Source: Ovis canadensis
Lineage: Eukaryota > Chordata > Mammalia > Artiodactyla > Bovidae
Direction of reading: 5' to 3'
DNA: 64,000 bases
Assembly (NCBI RefSeq): GCF_042477335.2
Contig: NC_091251.1
Span: 89,605,501 to 89,669,500 of the forward strand
The notes beneath the pieces were generated by a model. It did not search any database and was not told the origin of the DNA. It saw only the letters and a list, made by a program, of their open reading frames with translations. Position numbers and translations under genes: made by a program. Shown here in pieces: positions 34,301 through 42,576 of the stretch (positions are counted from its first letter, which is position 1; each line of letters begins with the position of its first letter).

Positions 34301-35876
34301 TCTAATTTCCCTCCTGCAGCTGCTTTTTCCTGCATTTTCTACCTTGGTCCCATATCCCTGGTTTTCATCTGGACTGTTGCTTGCTGTTGGAAAAGCCGCA
34401 TGTGGTGATGTGGAAGGAGTGAGGATGGAGACTGCTCAGAGTCTGCTTGAATTTATGTTAGTGGGTATCTTTGCCCCTCTCCTTTCCAGAATGGCTAAAA
34501 CTTTTTATGCTTACCAAAGTGAAGGAAAAAACAAATTATAGTTATTTATTTGCTATAAACTATGATAGATTCAGGGTTTCCCTGGTGGTTTTGTGGCAAA
34601 GAATCCACCTGCCAATGCAGGAGATGCAGGTTTGATCCCTGGGTCAGGAAGAACCCTTGGAGTAGGAAATGGCAGCCCATTCTAGTATTCTTGCCTAGCA
34701 AATCCCATGGACAGAGGTTCCCAGTGGGCTGCAGTCCAGGGGGTTGCAAAAGAGTCGAATATGACTTAGGACTAAACAGCACCAACAATAACATGATAGA
34801 TTCAACCACAACTGAAACAGAATGATCTAAAGTACTCCAGTGTCAACTGTTCCATTTATATAATATTAATATTCATAAGGTAACCAGTTGTCTCCCAATA
34901 TTTTCAACATAATCAATAAAAGCTATAGAATTTTGAAAGGCTGAACACCACATAGAAGTGACATGTGACTGGATGGAAGGCTTGGAAAATAAAACTCCAG
35001 ATTTGTGAAAAGAAACAATATAGCTGACCCCTGAACAACAGGGGATTTGGGGCAAAGACCCCCTGAGCTGTTGAAAATTCACATGTAACTTTACAGCTGG
35101 CCCTCCGTATCCAGGGTTCTGTACCCAAGGGCTCAACCAACCACACAGCCACACGGGGCTCTGGGCAAGCCATCTCAGCTTTCTGCCCCTCGGTTTCCTC
35201 ATCTGTGATAGAGGGATAACAACACCCACCCTGCAGTGGGCAGCCTAAGTGGCTTCGATCCTGCTCCATCACCCACTGGTCCAGATCCTGAGCAAGCTAC
35301 TTAAGTCTCTGAACTTCCTTTTCCCCTTTCAGAAAGGGCGGTAAGGTGGGACCACCGACCTGTCGGACTGTTGGGAGGATTAAAAGAGACAGCGCCCAGG
35401 ACTGGTGCACAGCAGAGGCTAAACAAACAGAGGCATTCTCCTTGCTCATGGGTTATTGCGAAGAATACAGGAGATGATGCATTAATCGGACGAGCTTGGG
35501 GAACTAGAGAACACCCTTCTGTTGTTTTAAGATATCATAGTTAAATCCTAGACGCTTTGTATTTAGTAAGTTGTTTTAAAGAAGCTGTCCTCTAAAGGGT
35601 AGCTGCCCGCCGGCACCCGACACGCGCTAGCCGAGCGGGATTCTCCTCCTCGCCCGTACCCCCAACCCTCTTTTCTAGCTAAAGCCCACCCCCCAGCCAC
35701 CGCCCTCCCGGCTCTGTCCACCACACGCGGCTCCACCCAGGGGGGCCCCAGCCCGCCCGATCGCGGCTCAGGTAAGCCGGCGGCCGCCGCGCACCCGCCA
35801 CGCGCCGTGTCCGGAGAGGCTCCGGCGCACTCACCCTCTTAACGAGGAAGCCCTCCTTGAGCACGCCGTCCTCCAT
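16256..35876 (-). CDS. PLEK2: Pleckstrin-2, complete coding sequence in nine exons (353 aa)
   Basis: Membrane- and actin-associated adaptor that binds phosphoinositides and promotes cell spreading. Complement of the join 16256-16383, 17131-17209, 19096-19179, 19472-19573, 19799-19986, 20293-20384, 21903-22084, 23870-24034, 35835-35876. The spliced length is 1062 nt, giving 353 residues, equal to the human protein as I recall it. Domains: N-terminal PH (about 4-103, with HNWKARWFILRQ and the helix Trp95), DEP (about 139-225, SSLVDWLL...ENFLRPVG), C-terminal PH (about 247-353, KNWKVRRFVLRK and Trp345). Nine consistent phases, intact GT-AG ends, matching domain order and a CpG-rich promoter indicate a working gene. 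Intron 1 is 11.8 kb; introns 4 and 5 are 306 and 225 bp, both stop-free. The gene converges on EIF2S1. Confidence 0.98.
17131..17209 (-). CDS. PLEK2: PLEK2 exon 8, residues 286-312
   Basis: 79 bp, acceptor tttgcag, donor gtaagg. It reads EENRPVGGFSLRG to DNGVPA and the first base of a Gly codon. Confidence 0.97.
17296..18262 (+). mobile_element. BovB (RTE) LINE, 5'-truncated, in PLEK2 intron 7
   Basis: Begins near gagaaacctgtatgcaagtc and keeps the last part of reverse transcriptase: the YADDTT catalytic motif, LNIQKTKIMASGP, then [16 protein letters not shown]. The largest remnant is 17439-17966. Stops and deletions make it inactive. It is antisense to PLEK2. Confidence 0.9.
18263..19095 (-). 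other. PLEK2 intron 7 remainder, no repeat recognised
   Basis: Sequence between the BovB copy and exon 7. No ORF or repeat with a clear match. Confidence 0.5.
19096..19179 (-). CDS. PLEK2: PLEK2 exon 7, residues 258-285
   Basis: 84 bp, phase 0 at both ends, acceptor cctcag, donor gtgagt. It reads GHKRKNWKVRRFVLRKDP to YYDPSK, with the basic strand typical of phosphoinositide-binding PH domains. Confidence 0.97.
19472..19573 (-). CDS. PLEK2: PLEK2 exon 6, residues 224-257
   Basis: 102 bp, phase 0 at both ends, acceptor taccag, donor gtatgg. It reads AESCKKKISPKEE to KQGYLAKQ, the start of the C-terminal PH domain. Cys227 stands where I recall Tyr in human. Confidence 0.97.
19799..19986 (-). 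CDS. PLEK2: PLEK2 exon 5, residues 161-223
   Basis: 188 bp, acceptor gctgcag, donor gtaagt. It encodes most of the DEP domain: GSSLVDWLLSS, then EENFLRPVGTRS and DDSTALYTF. Confidence 0.97.
20293..20384 (-). CDS. PLEK2: PLEK2 exon 4, residues 130-161
   Basis: 92 bp, acceptor gtgtag, donor gtgagc. It reads RIVDKMRDSS to STYKKTFI, the linker and start of the DEP domain. It shares one unbroken reading frame with intron 4, exon 5, intron 5 and exon 6. Confidence 0.97.
20800..21165 (+). mobile_element. BovB 3' fragment in PLEK2 intron 3
   Basis: Starts at ctttcgaactgtggtgctgg and ends in the common tail gcgacttagcgactgaac. It encodes RRLLRVPRTARRPNQSI remnants only. Confidence 0.85.
21903..22084 (-). 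CDS. PLEK2: PLEK2 exon 3, residues 70-130
   Basis: 182 bp, acceptor cccacag, donor gtgagt after two bases of a His codon. It encodes LLIKLKTQTSTEYFLEA and the PH C-terminal helix EERDAWAFEITGAI. Confidence 0.97.
22565..23145 (-). mobile_element. Ruminant L1 3' region, antisense, split by a SINE
   Basis: attgaaggataattgcttta before the SINE and ttgtgttggtttctgcc after it; then ccccatcccacccctctagg and tccataagtctg. It lies in PLEK2 intron 2. Confidence 0.75.
22620..22803 (+). mobile_element. Bov-tA SINE nested in L1
   Basis: Runs from gctccgttggtaaagaatc to gtcggacatgacttagcaac. The first bases of the head are missing. The L1 reads on at both sides. Confidence 0.85.
23600..23770 (-). mobile_element. 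MIR SINE, antisense
   Basis: tttatagacgaggaactcgg, ctcagagaggttcgatg and cccaaggtcacgtgcctgg. It ends about 100 bases from PLEK2 exon 2. Confidence 0.75.
23870..24034 (-). CDS. PLEK2: PLEK2 exon 2, residues 15-69
   Basis: 165 bp, phase 0 at both ends, acceptor tcctcag, donor gtaagt. It encodes the core strands of the N-terminal PH domain: GHIVHNWKARWFILRQ, then TPPKGRILLDGC. Confidence 0.97.
24175..25165 (-). mobile_element. Old L1-like LINE pieces, antisense, split by a SINE
   Basis: AT-rich reversed LINE signature (tttgaaataattttaattc, then gttggttgcaactgaggtt) on both sides of a CHR SINE in PLEK2 intron 1. Family not resolved. Confidence 0.4.
24674..24850 (+). mobile_element. CHR-type tRNA SINE
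   Basis: gggacttctctgatggtcc head to the caaataaataaatat tail. Confidence 0.75.
25747..25950 (+). mobile_element. Bov-tA SINE
   Basis: ttttcctggtggctcagatg head to gagtcagatacaactgag tail, in PLEK2 intron 1. Confidence 0.9.
25989..26907 (+). mobile_element. BovB LINE, 5'-truncated, with target-site duplication and AT-rich 5' filler
   Basis: Flanked by AATTGGAATAT at 25978-25988 and 26908-26918. BovB sequence starts near 26041 (attgtcaccctgcttattt) and covers the YADDTT to PWTPRRSNQS part of reverse transcriptase; a frameshift splits it near 26340. The 52 bases at 25989-26040 are AT-rich and not BovB. The target is a reversed L1 fragment that resumes at 26919. Confidence 0.85.
26919..27030 (-). 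mobile_element. L1 3' fragment, antisense
   Basis: aattgctttacaaagttgtg and cttcctcttgagcctccctc; it continues the L1 interrupted by BovB. Confidence 0.7.
27553..27825 (-). mobile_element. Bov-tA SINE with duplicated head, antisense
   Basis: One SINE body (ctctttgcgatcccatgg to aagcaaccaaggaagccc) followed by a second, partial body (aagaatactggagtgggtag to cttcccgacccaagaatc). Confidence 0.8.
27894..28113 (-). mobile_element. Bov-tA SINE, antisense, with target-site duplication
   Basis: Flanked by ATGGGGCCATT (27883-27893) and ATGAGGCCATT (28114-28124), one mismatch. It cuts the MLT1 LTR. Confidence 0.9.
28410..29390 (-). other. PLEK2 intron 1 segment, unassigned
   Basis: No exon, RNA gene or clear repeat recognised. 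Several ORFs of about 100 codons overlap on both strands and look like chance. Confidence 0.5.
29391..29424 (+). mobile_element. Isolated 34-bp head of a Bov-tA SINE
   Basis: gggcttccctggtagctcag and the next 14 bases, then unrelated sequence. It is cut at the 3' side, which normal 5' truncation cannot explain. Confidence 0.7.
29637..30777 (-). mobile_element. BovB LINE, 5'-truncated, about 1.14 kb
   Basis: Antisense to the window. It starts with the reversed tail (cagttcagttcacttcag) and extends through reverse transcriptase to gatccagtggattttggc near 30.77 kb. The YADDTT region lies near 30.4 kb. Stops and shifts make it inactive. It is sense relative to PLEK2. Its 5' end is joined to a SINE head. 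Confidence 0.9.
30778..30805 (-). mobile_element. Bov-tA head fused to the 5' end of BovB
   Basis: ccagctgagccaccaggg and flanking bases equal the first 28 bases of a Bov-tA SINE on the - strand. They are followed directly by BovB reverse transcriptase sequence. Confidence 0.8.
30978..31099 (-). mobile_element. Truncated BovA-type SINE, antisense, with target-site duplication
   Basis: Flanked by CCTGTGTGAGA at 30967-30977 and 31100-31110 (perfect). 5'-truncated at ggagtggggtgccatg. Its tail side holds a CG-rich alternating tract. Confidence 0.85.
30980..30999. repeat. Alternating purine-pyrimidine CG-rich tract
   Basis: Twenty bases in strict purine/pyrimidine alternation, mostly CG and TG steps. 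A Z-DNA-prone layout at the SINE tail. Confidence 0.8.
31325..31770 (+). mobile_element. Old interspersed repeat, class not resolved
   Basis: Motifs such as gaacctctgatctgtgg, gcacaggtgacaacttggg and gagaattgcttggtgtggg recur in old mammalian repeats; I cannot tell LTR from L1 3' UTR here. Confidence 0.4.
32041..32270 (-). mobile_element. Bov-tA SINE, antisense
   Basis: gctaaagtcgcttcgctc to accacctgggaagccc. Its head end became the target of the next SINE. Confidence 0.85.
32271..32537 (-). mobile_element. Bov-A2 SINE, antisense, with perfect 14-bp target-site duplication
   Basis: Flanked by GGGAAGCCCTATGC at 32257-32270 and 32538-32551. Both halves and the atgcatgaaagtgaaaagtg linker are present. 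Confidence 0.92.
32655..32806 (-). mobile_element. CHR-type tRNA SINE fragment, antisense
   Basis: Reversed A/T tail (tatttatttatttttggctg), then gttgttccatgacatgtgg and the head side (ccactggaccacgaagaaag). Confidence 0.65.
32810..34560 (-). other. PLEK2 intron 1 segment, unassigned
   Basis: No exon or ruminant SINE recognised in about 1.75 kb. Reading frames up to about 124 codons look like chance in GC-rich sequence. A candidate for unique, possibly regulatory intron DNA. Confidence 0.45.
34574..34792 (+). mobile_element. Bov-tA SINE with perfect target-site duplication
   Basis: Flanked by ATGATAGATTCA at 34562-34573 and 34793-34804. Confidence 0.92.
35022..35135. mobile_element. MER2-like fragment (Tigger family)
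   Basis: agctgacccctgaacaacag end followed by gttgaaaattcacatgtaac and ctggccctccgtatcc; one end only. Confidence 0.6.
35150..35430 (+). mobile_element. MIR elements, sense
   Basis: Two MIR-like cores in a row: cggtttcctcatctgtgata, and cctgagcaagctacttaagt with ttgggaggattaaaagag. They lie about 150 bases downstream of the CpG-rich block, in PLEK2 intron 1. Confidence 0.6.
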
Positions 35877-36130
35877 GGCGCCGTCCCGCGCCGCCCGCTC
35901 CTCTGCTCCCGCGGTGCCCAGGAAGCGCCTCCGACCCGGCGCGGCGCCGCCCCCTGGCCCGCGCCCAGAGCCCGGGCAGGAAGTCAGTTCTGGTCGGGAT
36001 TTCTAACGTGCTTCCCCCGCCGAAGGTGCCCTGAGGTCCGTGGTTAGTCCTCCGGTTGCGGAGCCTGCCAGCCGTTCGCGTCCCGCCCCGGCTGCCTCCA
36101 TCCTGGTGCCCCCTGCGCGCTGGGTGCCTC
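35580..36130 (-). promoter_or_regulatory. PLEK2: CpG-rich promoter and 5' UTR region of PLEK2
   Basis: A compact GC- and CpG-dense block around the PLEK2 start codon, with several CCGCCCC/CCCGCCCC Sp1-type boxes and runs such as CGGCGCGGCGCCG upstream of the ATG. It is free of SINEs although flanked by repeat-rich DNA. No convincing TATA box is seen, so dispersed initiation is likely. The transcription start is not fixed by sequence alone. Confidence 0.75.
35835..35876 (-). CDS. PLEK2: PLEK2 exon 1 coding part, residues 1-14
   Basis: ATG at 35876-35874, reading MEDGVLKEGFLVKR, then donor gtgagt. The ATG sits inside the CpG-rich promoter segment. The product starts like human PLEK2, which fixes the start. 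Confidence 0.97.
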
Positions 36131-36975
36131 TTACCCTTCCGTCACTGCCCATCTGCCGCCACTCCCAGCCTTAACCAGGTGCCTGCCTGGCACCCAGTAC
36201 ATTGCTCTTGACTAATACTTAGGTAATCAAGCTGATCGGAAAGGATTTCAAGAATCTGGGGTCATCCCTGAGCTCTATGGAAATAGGGGATGGGAGAGCG
36301 GATGAGGTGCGCCAGATTGGGAACGTGATCCTGGCCTCTGGTGCGCGCAGAGAAATGTTCCCATTAACGAGGTCATGGGTTTAAGGAAGCAGGCACCATC
36401 TGCAGGGGCCCTCTGGCCCCATAATACCCGTCTCTGCCCAAAAGGCTGGAACTGAACTTTCCATGATTAGGGGCAAAATTTAAGGGAGAGCCAGGGAACC
36501 CAGTAATCTAGATAAATAAAATTTTAATGCAACATTCTAAAATATGTTAAGTGTTTTTGAAATTTTTAAAATAAAAATTAAGGCCAAAAAAATCCATGTT
36601 TAACAAAATGTCAAAAACAGAGGAAAGCATCCATAATACGGAACCCATCCTTAGGACACTGTCCCTTTATCCATTGTTTGTCCTTCAGCATGAAGGGCCC
36701 TATTAGGACTGTTCATCAGGACAGGAAAAGGCCCAAGTGCCTAAAAGGGAAGAGAACGCTCTAGATTGGGAGAAGGTGCCCCTGAATGCCTTTCAAAACC
36801 AGCTGGGAGCCCACCCTCAAAGCACAGTGGGTGCCCCTGCCCTAGAAATGGCCCCCTTCAGCCTTCTGTACAGACTGACTTTCGGATCTCAGAGGAGTAC
36901 AAAATGAAAGGGACTTTCATTCCATTTCAGAATGAACATCAACTCCGCACCTTCTGAAGCTAGACCTGTATTAGG
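36131..36975. other. PLEK2 upstream flank, unassigned
   Basis: Non-repetitive sequence upstream of the promoter; possible proximal regulatory DNA. Nothing specific recognised. Confidence 0.45.
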
Positions 36976-37333
36976 TTCAGTTCAGTAGCTCAATCATGTC
37001 CAACACTTTGCGACCCCATGGACTGCAGCACGCCAGGCCTCCCTGTCCATCACCAACTCCCAGAACTTACTCAAACTCATGTCCATTGAGTCAGTGATGC
37101 CATCCAACCATCTCATCCTCTGTTGTCCCCTTCTCCTCCTGCCTTCAATCTTTCCCAGCATCAGGGTCTTTTCCAGTGAGTCAGTTCTTGGCATCAGGTG
37201 GCCAAAGTATTGGAGTTTCAGCTTCAGCATCACTCCTTCCAATGAAGATTCAGGACTGATTTCCTTTAGGATGGACTGGTTGGATCTTCTTGCAGTCCAA
37301 GGGACTCTCAAGAATCTTCTCCAACACCACTGG
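36976..37333 (-). mobile_element. BovB 3' fragment, antisense
   Basis: Reversed tail ggttcagttcagtagctc to cttctccaacaccac. It encodes an [16 protein letters not shown] remnant. Confidence 0.88.
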
Positions 37334-37359
37334 GTTATAATTAATGTACAACACACCAT

Positions 37360-37628
37360 GCTGCTGCTAAGTCGCTTCAGTCGTGTCCAACTCGGTGTGA
37401 CCCCATAGACGGCAACCCACCAGGCTCCACCATCCCTGGGATTCTCCAGGCAAGAACACTGGAGTGGGTTGCCATTTCCTTCTCCAATGCATGAAAGTGA
37501 AAAGTGAAAGTGAAGTCGCTCAGTCATGTCTGACCCTCAGCGACCCCATGGATTGCAGCCTTCCAGGCTCCTCCGTCCATGGGATTTTCCAGGCAAGAGT
37601 ACTGGAGTGGGGTGCCATTGCCTTCTCC
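37360..37628 (-). mobile_element. Bov-A2 SINE, antisense, with perfect target-site duplication
   Basis: Flanked by ACAACACACCAT at 37348-37359 and 37629-37640. Complete dimer with a (GCT)n end. Confidence 0.93.
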
Positions 37629-37640
37629 ACAACACACCAT

Positions 37641-37740
37641 AAGGTGAGTTTATTATCCCATTCTCTCCAGCCAAGGAAACTGAAACTTGAAGCAGTTAAA
37701 TAACTTACCCAAGGTCACACAAGCTTGGATTTTGACCCCA
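37641..37740 (-). mobile_element. MIR fragment, antisense
   Basis: ccaaggaaactgaaacttg, then acttacccaaggtcacaca. Confidence 0.6.
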
Positions 37741-37878
37741 GGACAGTGTGAATGCACTTGTTTCTCACGTCAAGAGCTGGGAAGAGGAGGAAAGAACAAT
37801 CTGAGCTGTGAAAACTTGCTGGACTCAAACCCAGGACATGAGAGATTGGAATGGGAAATTCTTATTCTTTTTGGCTCT

Positions 37879-38078
37879 GAAAGTGAAAGTGAATGTCACT
37901 CAGTCATGTCTGACTCTTTGCCATCCCCTGGACTATACTGTCTATGGAATTCTCCAGGACAGAATACTGGAGTGGGTAGCCTTTCTCTTCTCAGTGGGAT
38001 CTTCCTAACCCAGGAATCGAACCAGGGTCTTCTGCATTGCAGGCGGATTCTTTACCAACTGAATTCTGAGGGAAGCCC
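37879..38078 (-). mobile_element. Bov-tA SINE, antisense, first of two on one target
   Basis: Flanked by TTTTGGCTCT at 37869-37878 and 38079-38088. It runs from the gaaagtgaaagtgaatgtc tail to the gagggaagcc head. Confidence 0.92.
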
Positions 38079-38088
38079 TTTTGGCTCT

Positions 38089-38368
38089 GCCGCTGCTGCT
38101 GCTGCTAAGTCGCTTCAGTTGTGTCCAACTCTGTGCGACCCCACAGACAGCAGCCCACCAGGCTCCCCCATCCCTGGGATTCTCCAGGCAAGAACACTGG
38201 AGTGGGTTGCCATTTCCTTCTCCAATGCATGAAAGTGAAAAGTGAAAGTGAAGTCGCTCAGTCATGTCTGACCCTCAGCGACCCCATGGACTGCAGCCTT
38301 CCAGGCTCCTCCGTCCATGGCATTTTCCAGGCAAGAGTACTGGAGTGAGATGCCATTGCCTTCTCCGC
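38089..38368 (-). mobile_element. Bov-A2 SINE, antisense, second on the same target
   Basis: Flanked by TTTTGGCTCT at 38079-38088 and 38369-38378. Complete dimer with a (GCT)n end, very similar to the copy at 37360-37628. Confidence 0.93.
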
Positions 38369-38378
38369 TTTTGGCTCT

Positions 38379-38990
38379 AACTTTGGTCTATTATCCTCCT
38401 TCTTCCTCTCAGATGCTGGGGGGCAGCAAATTGGCACAGAGGTTGTTTTGGCTATACCCAGACACAACTTTCTGAGTCTTAAAAGAGTGGCTTTTTCTTT
38501 GGCAAGCGGATTTCCTGAATGAGTTCACAAAAATGGGAAAGGGGGAAGGATTGGTTCTTTTTCCTGACGGTGTCCCTGCTAGGAAGGAGTTAAGGCCTCT
38601 GCATACTTAGAACCTGCTTCTTGTCCTAGAAAAGCCCCTGGTCCAGCCCACCCCGAGTGTGCTCACTGGACCCAGAGCCTGAGTCACACTCCTTCCTCCC
38701 CTGGCTGTGGTGGTTCAGCCACCAGTCTACCAAGGAACCACAGTGACACAAACCAGGCTCAACCACAGGCAAGAGGATGGAGACAGAGGATGCAGACATG
38801 CAGCGGCAAACAGCTGAGACTAGGGGAAGGAAGCAGGAAAGGGAAGGAAACTCAGGACGAAGGAACTTGTCTTATTGTTCCAAGGACCTTTCGTTTCCCT
38901 CTCAGGTCCAGAGGCTGATGTGGAAGGGACCCTGACTCTCTTAAAAGGGCCAGCTAATGTTTGGAATGTGTAAGCTGTAGATAGCTCTAA
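38379..38990. other. Intergenic, unassigned
   Basis: No gene or repeat recognised. Confidence 0.45.
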
Positions 38991-39022
38991 GGTCAGTATT
39001 TGGGTGGAGGTAATTCACAGTC

Positions 39023-39223
39023 GAGTCTGATGCTGGGAGGGATTGGGGGCAGGAGGAGAAAGGGACGACAGAGGATGAGATGGCTGGATGGCATCACTGA
39101 CTCTATGGACGTGAATCTGAGTGAACTCCGGGAGTTGGTGATGGACAGGGAGGCCTGGTGTGCTGCGATTCATGGGGTCGCCAAGAGTCGGACACGACTG
39201 AGCGACTGAACTGAACTGAACTG
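39023..39223 (+). mobile_element. Young 5'-truncated BovB with target-site duplication
   Basis: Flanked by AATTCACAGTC at 39012-39022 and 39224-39234 (perfect). The last 201 bases of BovB end in (ACTGA)n, the short tandem tail of this RTE family, not poly(A). Confidence 0.93.
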
Positions 39224-39296
39224 AATTCACAGTCTGATGCAAAATTCCACCATTAGAGACTCACTCCTTTGGCTATAGCTAAGAATTCCATTTAAG

Positions 39297-39632
39297 GTCT
39301 TTCCTGGTGGCTAGGTGGTAAAGAATCCACTTGCCAATGCAGGAGACATAGGTTTGATCCCTGGTCCCAGAAGATCCCACGTGCCATGGAGCAATTAAGC
39401 CCGTGCACCACAACTACTGAGCCTGTGCTCTAGAGCCCAGAAGCCACAACTGCTGAGCCCATGTGCCACACCTACTGAAGCCTGCACACTTGGAGCCCAG
39501 GCTCTGCAACTGGAAAAGCCACCAAATTGAGAAGTTGCACACTGCAGTGAAGAGCAGGCCCCACTCACTGCAACTAGAGAGAAGCCTGCACAGCAGGAAG
39601 ACCCAGCACAGCTGATGAATATGCTTTTAAAA
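39297..39632 (+). mobile_element. CHR-2-type tRNA SINE, long form
   Basis: ctttcctggtggctaggtgg head, then the repeated caactactgagcc body, ending near gacccagcacagctgatg. Confidence 0.8.
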
Positions 39633-39719
39633 AAGAATTCCATTTAAGATACTTACAGTAGAAAAGGATAAATCATGGTGCTTATTCATGATGAATACCT
39701 GGAGCCAGTGAGTTTATTA

Positions 39720-39855
39720 AAATCACAGAATCAGAATCTAAGCCTTAAATCATCTAATCCAGTACTTTATTTTATAAATTACTTGTCCACGGTCCCATAG
39801 CCAGTTAGTGGCAAAGCCAGGACCAGAAAACAAGCTAACAAGACTTCCTCCCGAT
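39720..39855 (-). mobile_element. MIR-like fragment, antisense
   Basis: attacttgtccacggtcccatagccagttagtggc and following bases have the reversed MIR layout. Confidence 0.5.
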
Positions 39856-40103
39856 GCAAATGCAGGGGCACTTTCTCCAGCAGTGTCCTACATCAAAGCA
39901 GGACTGCAGTGAGGGATTAATGGTCTGCAAAGCCAGAAAAGACTTTAAACAATGTTTCCTATGTTTATTTCTGATCATAAAAGTAATCTGTGCTCATTAT
40001 AGAAAATTTAGAAAATACCAAAAAGGATAAAACCACTTAAATACCATCACCTAGACAGGTGATGAGTATTTTTACATGCACATATATATTTTATATAAGT
40101 ATG

Positions 40104-40222
40104 GGCTTCCCTCATAGCTCAGTTGGTAAAGAATCCACCTTCAATGAAGGAGATTCTGATTTGATTCCTGGGTTGGGAAGATCCGCTGGAGAAGGGATAG
40201 GCTACCCACTCCAGTATTTTTG
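40104..40222 (+). mobile_element. Bov-tA head, 3'-truncated
   Basis: gggcttccctcatagctcag to ctacccactccagtattt, then gggcttc, i.e. the start of a second head unit as in the duplicated-head subfamily. Confidence 0.75.
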
Positions 40223-40229
40223 GGCTTCT

Positions 40230-41520
40230 ACATACATTAATTTTATTTAAAAATTTAAGCCCTTCCTTTTTTCATTTGTGATAGCTAATAAGCATCTTCT
40301 CAAATCATTTTAAAAAATTCAAAAACATAACTTTAATGGCTGCATAATATTTCATCATGTCTGAGTCAGAATGGATTTAATCATTTCCATTTAGTTTGAA
40401 TTTCCTGTTTCACTGTGTAAATGATGCTATGTTAAATATCTCTGTACAAAAGATTTTGCTACATCCCTGATTCTTTCAAATAAATGTCTAGAGCAATTTT
40501 AAGTTAAAGGTATACATTCTTTTAATTCTTCATGCATATCTCCAAGCTGCTTTCTAGCAACATATCACATTTCTAGATGCCCTCACCATCAGCATATACT
40601 AATGCTGGCCTCTCGTGTCTATACCAGCACTAAGAGCAATGTTTTTGAAAGCTGCTGACTTGTTCAGACTCAATATAGACCATCCCCACTTGCCTATGCT
40701 CTGTTTTATCTCTGTTGGGGATGGACCCCTACTCCCCAGGGGCAGCCAACTGGAGGAGGGGTCCCCTGGAAGAGACTCAGAACTGGAAAGTTGGTGGGGA
40801 GGGCAGTGAGAGACCCAGAACAGGGCACCACTCACAGGAAAAGGAGGGCTTGCATTTACAAGCTCAGGCAGAGACTAGAAAGTGGGAGGAGAGAGGAGCT
40901 AGAAAAGCAGACAGCAGGAAAAGCTGGAAGTGAAATTTTGCCCAAATCTGGGCTTTGCTTAAGGTCATCAAATTGTCCTGTGAGAAACATATTCATTCAT
41001 TCACCCATCAATTCATCCATTCACTGGAACAGGAGGCTCATATTGAGTATATCCTGTGTACAAGGCACAAACCAGTTGCCATGGGCAATACACAGACCCT
41101 CACCCCAGGTCTCACATATTCAGTGTAAACAGGTACCATTTTGATTAATCACAAATATCTCCCTGGTCTGCTGCGGTTAACAGGGCAGGCCCACCAATAC
41201 ATAGTGAATGCAGTGACCCAGAGCATTGCCTCTCATATCATCTGCGATGACAACCAGCGATTTCCATTGCCTCTGAGTCATAGACAACATGTGGTCCTAC
41301 TTGCATGAAGAAAACAGCCTCTACCACATGCAACTTACCGGAGACTTCTACATTACCCAAAGCAGTCTGTATCCTGTTCCGTGAACTAAGGCCATCACTC
41401 CTGCACTTGAGTGTCTTGGCCATGTCCAGCTCCCATAAGCTTCCAGATTTACTCTCAATTTCTTTTCTTATCCATCAAACAAATCACTCTTGAAAAGTGT
41501 TGCTCTAGAGCTCAGGTCCT
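40230..41520. other. Intergenic, unassigned
   Basis: Old LINE-like AT-rich sequence to about 40.6 kb, then unique sequence. No gene recognised. Confidence 0.45.
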
Positions 41521-41524
41521 GGAA

Positions 41525-41705
41525 TCTAAAGCATGGCTTTAAATCCTACTTCAGTTACTGTATGACCTTTGGTAAGTTACTTATCTTCTCTGATCCTCAT
41601 TTTCCTCATGGGTAAAATGAGGTAGTACTTACCTCACAGGGTTATTGGGCGAAATAAGTGAGATCATGAAGGTAAACTGCGTGGAGCAGTGCGCCTAGTA
41701 AGAAC
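41525..41705 (+). mobile_element. MIR SINE, sense
   Basis: tatgacctttggtaagttac, ctcattttcctcatgggta and cacagggttattgggcg. Confidence 0.75.
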
Positions 41706-41845
41706 ACAAAATCTCTCCGTGCCGTTTGATCTCAACCCTGTGAGGTTAGCAGAAGGAATCTTGATAGTAAATACCTCAGAGTCATGGATAAAATACAAAA
41801 CATGGGCAAAGAATAGAGGAGGAAGTTTATATTTACGGTATTCCT

Positions 41846-42027
41846 GTGCATGCGTGCTAAGTAGCTTCAGTCATGTCTGACTCTTTGCAACCCCATGGAC
41901 TGTAGCCCGCCAGGCTCCCCTGTCCATGGGATTCTCCAGGCGTGAATACTGGAGTGGGTTGCCATTTCCTCCTCTAGGCGACCTTCCCGACCCAGGGATC
42001 AAAGCAGCATCTCTTACATCTCCTGTG
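41846..42027 (-). mobile_element. Bov-tA SINE, antisense, 5'-truncated, with target-site duplication
   Basis: Flanked by TTACGGTATTCCT (41833-41845) and TTACTGTATTCCT (42028-42040), one mismatch. Confidence 0.88.
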
Positions 42028-42040
42028 TTACTGTATTCCT

Positions 42041-42215
42041 ACCATATGCCAAAGACTTAACATTTACTACTCATTTAATCCCCAAATTTCTCAATGAACT
42101 AGGTATTATACCCATTCTGTAGATGAAAATGAAGATTCAGAGAAGGTAGATAAATAACTTGGACAACATCACACAAACAGTATGTGACTGAGTCCAGGTT
42201 AAAATATAGGCCTGT
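42041..42215 (-). mobile_element. MIR SINE, antisense
   Basis: ttctgtagatgaaaatgaag, then aacatcacacaaacagtatg and gactgagtccagg. Confidence 0.65.
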
Positions 42216-42315
42216 CTGATTCCAGTTCTTTTTCTTTTCACCACTTTACACTGTCTCCTTTGCCCAAAGGATGTTCTTAGAAGGAATCCGCTTGGCTTAA
42301 GTCAAGTCTACCACC

Positions 42316-42576
42316 GTGCTGCTAAGTCACTTCAGTCGTGTCCGACTCTGTGTGACCCCATAGACGGCAGCCCATCAGGCTCCCCTGTCCTTGGGATTCT
42401 CCAAGCAAGAACACTGGAGTGGGTTGCCATTTCCTTCTCCAATGTATGAAAATGAAAAGTGAAGTTGCTCAGTTGTGTCCTACTCTTGGCGACCCCATGG
42501 ACTGCAGCCTACCAGGCTCCTCCATCCATGGGATTTTCCAGGCAAGAGTACTGGAGTGGGGTGCCATGCCCTCTCA
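42316..42576 (-). mobile_element. Bov-A2 SINE, antisense
   Basis: tgctgctaagtcacttcagt to ggagtggggtgccatgcc; both halves present, no clear target-site duplication. Confidence 0.88.
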
